From assembly GCA_036873755.1 (NCBI GenBank), contig JAVTVY010047828.1, positions 124,001-188,000 of the forward strand: 64,000 bases of DNA. The letters run 5' to 3'. This stretch comes from Hanleya hanleyi. Taxonomy: Eukaryota; Mollusca; Polyplacophora; Lepidopleurida; Hanleyidae. The position numbers and the translations under genes were made by a program. How positions within the stretch are numbered: the first letter of the stretch is position 1; each line of letters begins with the position of its first letter. The notes below the pieces were generated by a model that was not told where the DNA came from, searched no databases, and saw nothing but the letters and a program-made list of their open reading frames with translations. Positions 63,665 to 64,000 of this stretch are shown piece after piece.

Positions 63665-64000
63665 TAAAAAAAAAACGTACCACTTTGGAACTCTAAATCC
63701 ACCCTGGGTAATGCTCACGATAGTCATAGAAAGTCATGTTATAGATGGAAATTATCTTGCAGATGGGGTGAACAATTTCATCAAAACCCGATCCTGGCTC
63801 CCAGACTAGTGAAGCAGCTTCTAGAACCAGCTATGAATCTAGCTTTGTATGGTGAGTTTTGCATTTTGGGAGTCCGGTATACTTTTGGTATGTCGTTATG
63901 ATTAAATACCTCTTTCCCTGGGAATTGTTTTGTGATTGTTAAATAAATCTAACAGAGTGAACGCAGTTTGGGAGTAAGTAGACGTATTTGATGATATGTT
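63665..64000. other. Unassigned end of window
   Basis: No gene, repeat or mobile element recognised. Confidence 0.4.

Noticed and set aside
1..64000. tRNA, rRNA genes and envelope-like gene
   Set aside because: Looked for on both strands; only the SINE's B-box-like motif and the tRNA-Leu primer site were found, neither being a tRNA gene. The space between pol and the right LTR holds no envelope frame.

Overview
The window reads as non-genic, transposon-saturated nuclear DNA of a marine invertebrate, most likely a mollusc. It is AT-rich and no intact host gene could be recognised. Nearly every recognisable stretch is a mobile element, a dispersed repeat or a tandem array. The mollusc guess rests on the combination of a Nimb/I-like LINE and a tRNA-type SINE sharing a 3' tail (TATAGCTGAAA...GCGACRTTAAAC followed by TCACTCAC), and on an abundant reverse-transcriptase family of Penelope-like type. 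It is an inference from memory, not a database result.

Layout: (1) 1.3-6.9 kb, a nearly full-length but dead LINE (zinc-knuckle ORF1 with acidic repeats, then endonuclease, RT and RNase H). (2) 7-16.2 kb, fragments of Penelope-like elements (PLE) in both orientations and a minus-strand LINE piece. (3) 16.2-17.4, 27.0-28.9 and 32.1-33.5 kb, three copies of a 1.2-1.4 kb dispersed repeat with a conserved TATA box; one copy ends in an expanded minisatellite. (4) 17.86-18.03 kb, a CpG-rich promoter-like patch with NRF-1-like and YY1-like motifs. (5) 18.4-21.2 kb, a foldback element with ~1 kb inverted arms and a SINE in its spacer. (6) 26.46-26.90 kb, a TTAA-flanked MITE. (7) 29.3-31.3 kb, a unit with 31-bp terminal inverted repeats carrying broken, duplicated Crypton-like tyrosine-recombinase pieces. 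(8) 35.98-48.65 kb, a young 12.7 kb Gypsy/Ty3 LTR retrotransposon with an intact 1346-residue pol frame, unusually long LTRs (2.93 and 2.87 kb) containing 190-bp tandem repeats, and a gag broken by two PLE fragments. (9) 49.86-50.08 kb, a 220-bp hairpin MITE. (10) 51.8-54.2 kb, a 2.4 kb inverted repeat holding a broken Cys-rich gene fragment in both arms. (11) 56-59.3 kb, more PLE copies, including the longest RT. (12) 59.8-63.7 kb, two diverged ~185-195-bp satellite arrays in opposite orientation.

How the parts interact: the LINE and the SINE share a 3' tail, so the SINE was probably copied by LINE-encoded RT. PLE 3' ends are the commonest late insertions, interrupting the Gypsy gag twice and truncating a MITE. 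The foldback element sits inside another dispersed repeat whose uninterrupted copy is also in the window, which shows a true insertion. The most unusual items are the TIR-bounded recombinase unit, the LTR that contains a former primer-binding site, the in-frame single UAG between gag and pol, and the gene fragment captured in the 2.4 kb hairpin.
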